Below, in pieces: positions 60,665-64,000 of a stretch of DNA of 64,000 bases (position 1 is the stretch's first letter; each line of letters opens with the position of its first letter). The position numbers and the translations under genes are program-made. Source of the stretch: Anaeramoeba flamelloides (lineage: Eukaryota > Metamonada > Anaeramoebidae); contig JANTQA010000048.1 in NCBI GenBank assembly GCA_027625915.1, positions 1,240,001 through 1,304,000 of the forward strand, given 5' to 3'. The notes under the pieces were generated by a model, which made no database searches, was not told where the DNA came from, and saw only the letters and a list, made by a program, of their open reading frames with translations.

Positions 60665-62793
60665 TTAAGCGTGCCAACTTTTGAACCAAAACATTTTATC
60701 AAATTGTTTAGGTGTAATTGGAAATGAATAAATCCAAGGTATAAAAAAGACATAACCGAAAATTATTGGGATTGATAATAAGGCGACAACTAACCATTTT
60801 AAGGATTTTTTTGGGATAAAGGATTTGACAAATGCGTCGAGCACGAGAGCTGTCAAGGGAACTGCTGTTAACAAAATGGGAGTATAGTGGTATAGAAATG
60901 TACACCTTGGCACGCCAGCGTATATTGTAAGTGAAAAAATATACATTATCACGAAGGTGCTGCCCCATAGCATTGTTGAATCTATGAGCGCCCAAAAATA
61001 CTGTGATCGAGAATACGTTTTCTCGATTCCTTGAGGTTTATTTCTAATCACCGAAATTAAACCCCGAAGGAAGTAGAGAAGGTAAAAGATAATTGCTGCC
61101 AAATTAAACCACCAAACTATCGGGTTTCCAAGACAAAAAACATACCTTTTCTCTGAGGAATTAGGTATTTTTTTCTCCCAATAGTTCATTACCGTGCAGG
61201 TGTGCAGTGGCCACGAGGTCCAATTTGAAGAAAACGGATGGCCACCTTCAACGCCCATATTGTATTGCTGCATTTTAAAAGTCATCTTGGTGGTTAGGGG
61301 GATTGTTGAAACTGGATCACGGTATGGAAGGCTTACCAGAGGATCGGTCTTGTTGATCAAAGATCCAATAAATTGATCATCAAAGGAGTGGCCATCGCCT
61401 TCGCCGCTATAGGGCATCAAATTGAAATGGAAATAAAAGCTAATATAATAGATCAAAAGCATAGGTATCAAATAAGCAAAGCCACGAATGAGTATGTGCT
61501 TGAAGGTTGACCTCCAGTCCTTGTGGATGTCGTGGATAAAGATTAGCTCATGGAATACAATCCCAATGATCACACCAAGCGATGTGACTTTAACACTAAA
61601 GGCGCACCCTAAGGTGATCCCGGCGACAAAGATAAAAAAATACCACAATTTGCTATAGAGCCTCAACTTTGTCACCTTGATACAAAACATGATCGAAACA
61701 AGGATAAAAAAAAACAAAAACGGATCGGTGACAATCAATCGTGACTCAGTTATTGCAGAGTTTTCAAAAAGGATCATAATAGAAACGAACGTCGAAACAG
61801 GAATCGAAATATTTAATACCCTACAAAGCATATACATGGTGGGGCACAACAGTGAGCCGATTATGGCTGTTGGTATCCGTAAACACATGTAATCATTATT
61901 CGGGAATTGTTGCCCTATTTTTGCAAAGCTAAATTCTGCAGAGTAATCTGGACAAAAGACTTTTGCAGAAGCACTTAAAATTAATTTGCTTTTTTCGTAA
62001 AGTAAAATGAATTTAAGTTGTTTTATTTGTTTTGGTTGTGTTTTCGTTTTTGTTTTTGTTTTTATTTTTGTTTTTGACGATTAATTTTTTGATTTTGTTC
62101 ACTTTTTGAAAAAGTAAAGCAAAAAATTGAAAAACAAGTAAAAAAATAACTTACGCTAAAGGTGGACTATGTTTAAAAAGTAACAAATATTATGATCAGT
62201 TTGTTTTGTTTTGTTTTGTTTTGTAGTGTTTTTGAAATTTAAAAATAACAAAAAAATGAAGTGGTCAATGAATATGCCAAGATCATAAAAAAAAAAAAAA
62301 GGGAAAAAAAAAGGTTAAAAAAAAAATACTGGATATCAAAGAAATATTCTCCTCTTATATATTCATTTACAAATCCTCCAAAATGTACTTCATCAAAAAT
62401 TACAGAATCAGGAGTTTCTAACCGATAAAATCTTGTTGCAAATGATAAAAGAGTGATGAAGAGTACAATCGGAATTTCAATTTTTAAATTACGATAAATC
62501 AACAAGTTGTGTGTGTTTCGATATTTTCTTATGTCAAAGGTTGCAACTTTACAAAGGTATTGGAAATAAGTCATTCTTACTTTTGTTTTTTGAGGTTTGT
62601 GATTTGTTGTTTGTTTTGTTTCTTTTTTGTTTTGGGTAACTTGTTTTTGTTTTTGATCTTGATCTTTTTCTTTTTTATTTATTATTACTTGTCCTTGAAC
62701 TTTTGCTTTTGTTTGGGTTTTTATTTTAATCTTGTTTTTGGTTTTTATTACCTTTTTATTTTTAGGTTTTGTTACTTTTTTGTTTTTTTTCAT
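60665..62793 (-). CDS. protein O-mannosyltransferase (PMT family), no MIR domain
   Basis: Three exons: 62793..62330, a 12-nt microexon 62166..62155, and 61988..60665. Donors are GTATTT and GTAAGT; the product is 599 residues. PMTs transfer mannose from dolichyl-phosphate-mannose to Ser/Thr of proteins in the ER lumen. After a Lys/Gln-rich cytosolic N terminus (residues 1-75) and a first membrane helix (~106-120) comes the catalytic loop, RFYRLETPDSVIFDEVHFGG at 121-140. It contains the Asp134-Glu135 pair essential in this family, then YFFDIHPPLAKLIL. The splice across the microexon restores the invariant HPPL-A/G-K motif. The rest is a multi-spanning membrane domain with ESRLIVTDPFLFF, GHSFDDQF, GGHPFSSNWTSWPL and LGNPIVWWFNL. 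A MIR domain, present in fungal and animal PMTs of about 750 residues, is absent: the lumenal loop after SLPYRDP goes straight to the GGHP region. Bacterial-type PMTs share that compact form. Confidence 0.87.
62155..62166 (-). other. 12-nt microexon of the PMT gene
   Basis: TCCACCTTTAGC is flanked by an ACATAG acceptor and a perfect GTAAGT donor. It completes His155 (CA+T), encodes Pro-Pro-Leu and starts Ala159 (GC+C). Omitting it would delete the conserved HPPL motif. Confidence 0.8.
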
Positions 62794-64000
62794 CTTTTTT
62801 GAAATAACCTATACTAATAAATTTGAAAAAAATGAATTACTCATTAGTTATAAATGTTTAGAAGTATATTACAGAATTCTACGAAATAATAAAAGGTTTA
62901 ATTAATTATTTCATAAACTTTTGATTTATAACTTCTCTGTACAAAATTAAATAAGTATACACCAAAGTAATTTTGAAGCAAATATCAATTTTTTTTTTAA
63001 TAAATTTCAATTAAGGATCTTAAATAAGGTATGATTTATCTTGAAAGATCTAGAATCACTCATAAAAATGTGTCGTTCTAATGTTAATGAAACCCTGAGA
63101 ATGGCTGTATAAAAATTTTAATTTGATTACTTTTGGAATTGTCTTTTAATTTTTCTTCTGTTCTTCAATTGATAATCAAAATGAGCCTTTATGTTTTTTT
63201 TCAATAGTGCTCTACCTTCGAACTTTTATTTTTTCAATTTTTAAGAAAATATTTAGATTTATATGAAGTACCACATACAAGCCTCAATTTTCAGTTGTCC
63301 CAAAGCTACCATGAATTTTTTTCGAGATTAAATTTTGATGTCGATATTAGATTTTTATTAGGTTTGAAATGAGAATAATAGGTCTCATTTGGATATTTTT
63401 TTTCATATAAAACCTCATATGAAAAATAATCTTTTGATATGTTTAAACAATTTTTTTTTATTATTAAGAGTAAAATTTATGTGGTTTATCAATGGTTTTT
63501 CGATGTTTGGGGTTCTGAAAATTTATTTTATGAATATTAGTAAAAATTCTTGAATATTAACTCTATTTATCAATTTTATTTTTTAATATTAGCATTATTA
63601 TTCTCATTTTCAACTTTTCAAAAATCTATATCAACATCAAAATTTGATATTGATAGATTTTCACAATAGCTTTGTAAAGACTGTAAAACATCATAATATT
63701 TTAATTTGAATTCCTATTTGTATTTTTTTTTTTTTTTAATTGGTAAAAGAATATTTATTCAAACATAGGTTCATATTCAATATTTCTTTGGGAATTTTTA
63801 TTTTAGAAGTTTACTTATTTTTTTAATATGTACATTATAAATTATTTAATAATATTCGAAAAAAAAATTAAATTGGATAATATTCATTTTACAGATGTTT
63901 AATAAAATTAATCTTTTAAAAAGAATTATTTTGACAAAAAAACAAACTTTTATAATACAAAAAATTTATTTCTTTTTTTTTTTTTTGGAAAAATAAAAGT
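62794..64000. other. upstream flank of the PMT gene
   Basis: About 1.2 kb with no gene. A probable TIR element spans about 63300-63685: AGATTAAATTTTGATGTCGA near the left and its diverged reverse complement (ATCAACATCAAAATTTGAT) near 63630. A smaller palindrome around CATATAAAACCTCATATG lies at 63405. The PMT promoter should be just above 62793. Confidence 0.45.

Noticed and set aside
1-64000. CRISPR arrays, prokaryotic operons, LTR or other virus-like elements
   Set aside because: Looked for and not seen. Regular repeats here are either the hairpin arrays or the ~20 bp periodic block, both without spacers of the CRISPR kind, and no long terminal direct repeats or capsid-like frames were found.

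Overview
The window is very AT-rich eukaryotic nuclear DNA, roughly four-fifths A+T, with nine recognisable protein genes, one broken tRNA gene and a large load of repeats. Spliced genes, asparagine tracts in coding sequence, TAA/TAG stops, and BTB, RasGEF, LisH, Sel1 and MYND proteins point to a free-living amoeboid or flagellate protist. An Anaeramoeba-like metamonad is my best guess, but this is inference. No prokaryotic operon structure, CRISPR array, organelle gene or virus-like element was seen.

Left part (1-13 kb): a two-exon gene for a UBA-like protein (minus strand) with a 2.2 kb intron, then about 6 kb of repeat-rich non-coding DNA. Next is a tRNA-Asp(GUC) gene split by a 2.0 kb LINE with a perfect 16 bp target-site duplication. 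Middle (13-36 kb, all plus strand): exportin-7, a HEAT/DUF1186-like plus MYND zinc-finger gene with a 5.2 kb intron, ribosomal protein SA (uS2), and a BTB-BACK protein with an added C-terminal alpha/beta domain. Right part (37-63 kb, all minus strand): a tail-anchored CS-Sel1 protein with a 4.7 kb intron, a RasGEF with no visible 5' end, a Lys/Glu-rich LisH protein, and a protein O-mannosyltransferase (PMT) with a 12-nt microexon.

Two facts tie the region together. First, the nine introns I could place all start with GTA, and fall into two size groups: short (about 105-460 nt) and giant (2.2, 4.7 and 5.2 kb). The giant ones are filled with MITE-like inverted-repeat elements and, in one case, a decayed LINE copy. 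Their exons join in phase inside conserved domains (UBA, HEAT, Sel1), so the joins are well supported. Second, the non-coding DNA consists largely of a few repeat families: a Tc1/mariner-like MITE (3 copies), a ~550-640 bp TIR element (6 copies), a ~230 bp TIR element, a ~330-430 bp repeat (3 copies), arrays of ~75-90 bp hairpins (2 loci), and one LINE family at 4 loci in different stages of decay.

The genes are an ordinary housekeeping and signalling set (nuclear transport, translation, ER glycosylation, small-GTPase signalling, chaperone/ubiquitin adaptors). They do not look like one pathway.
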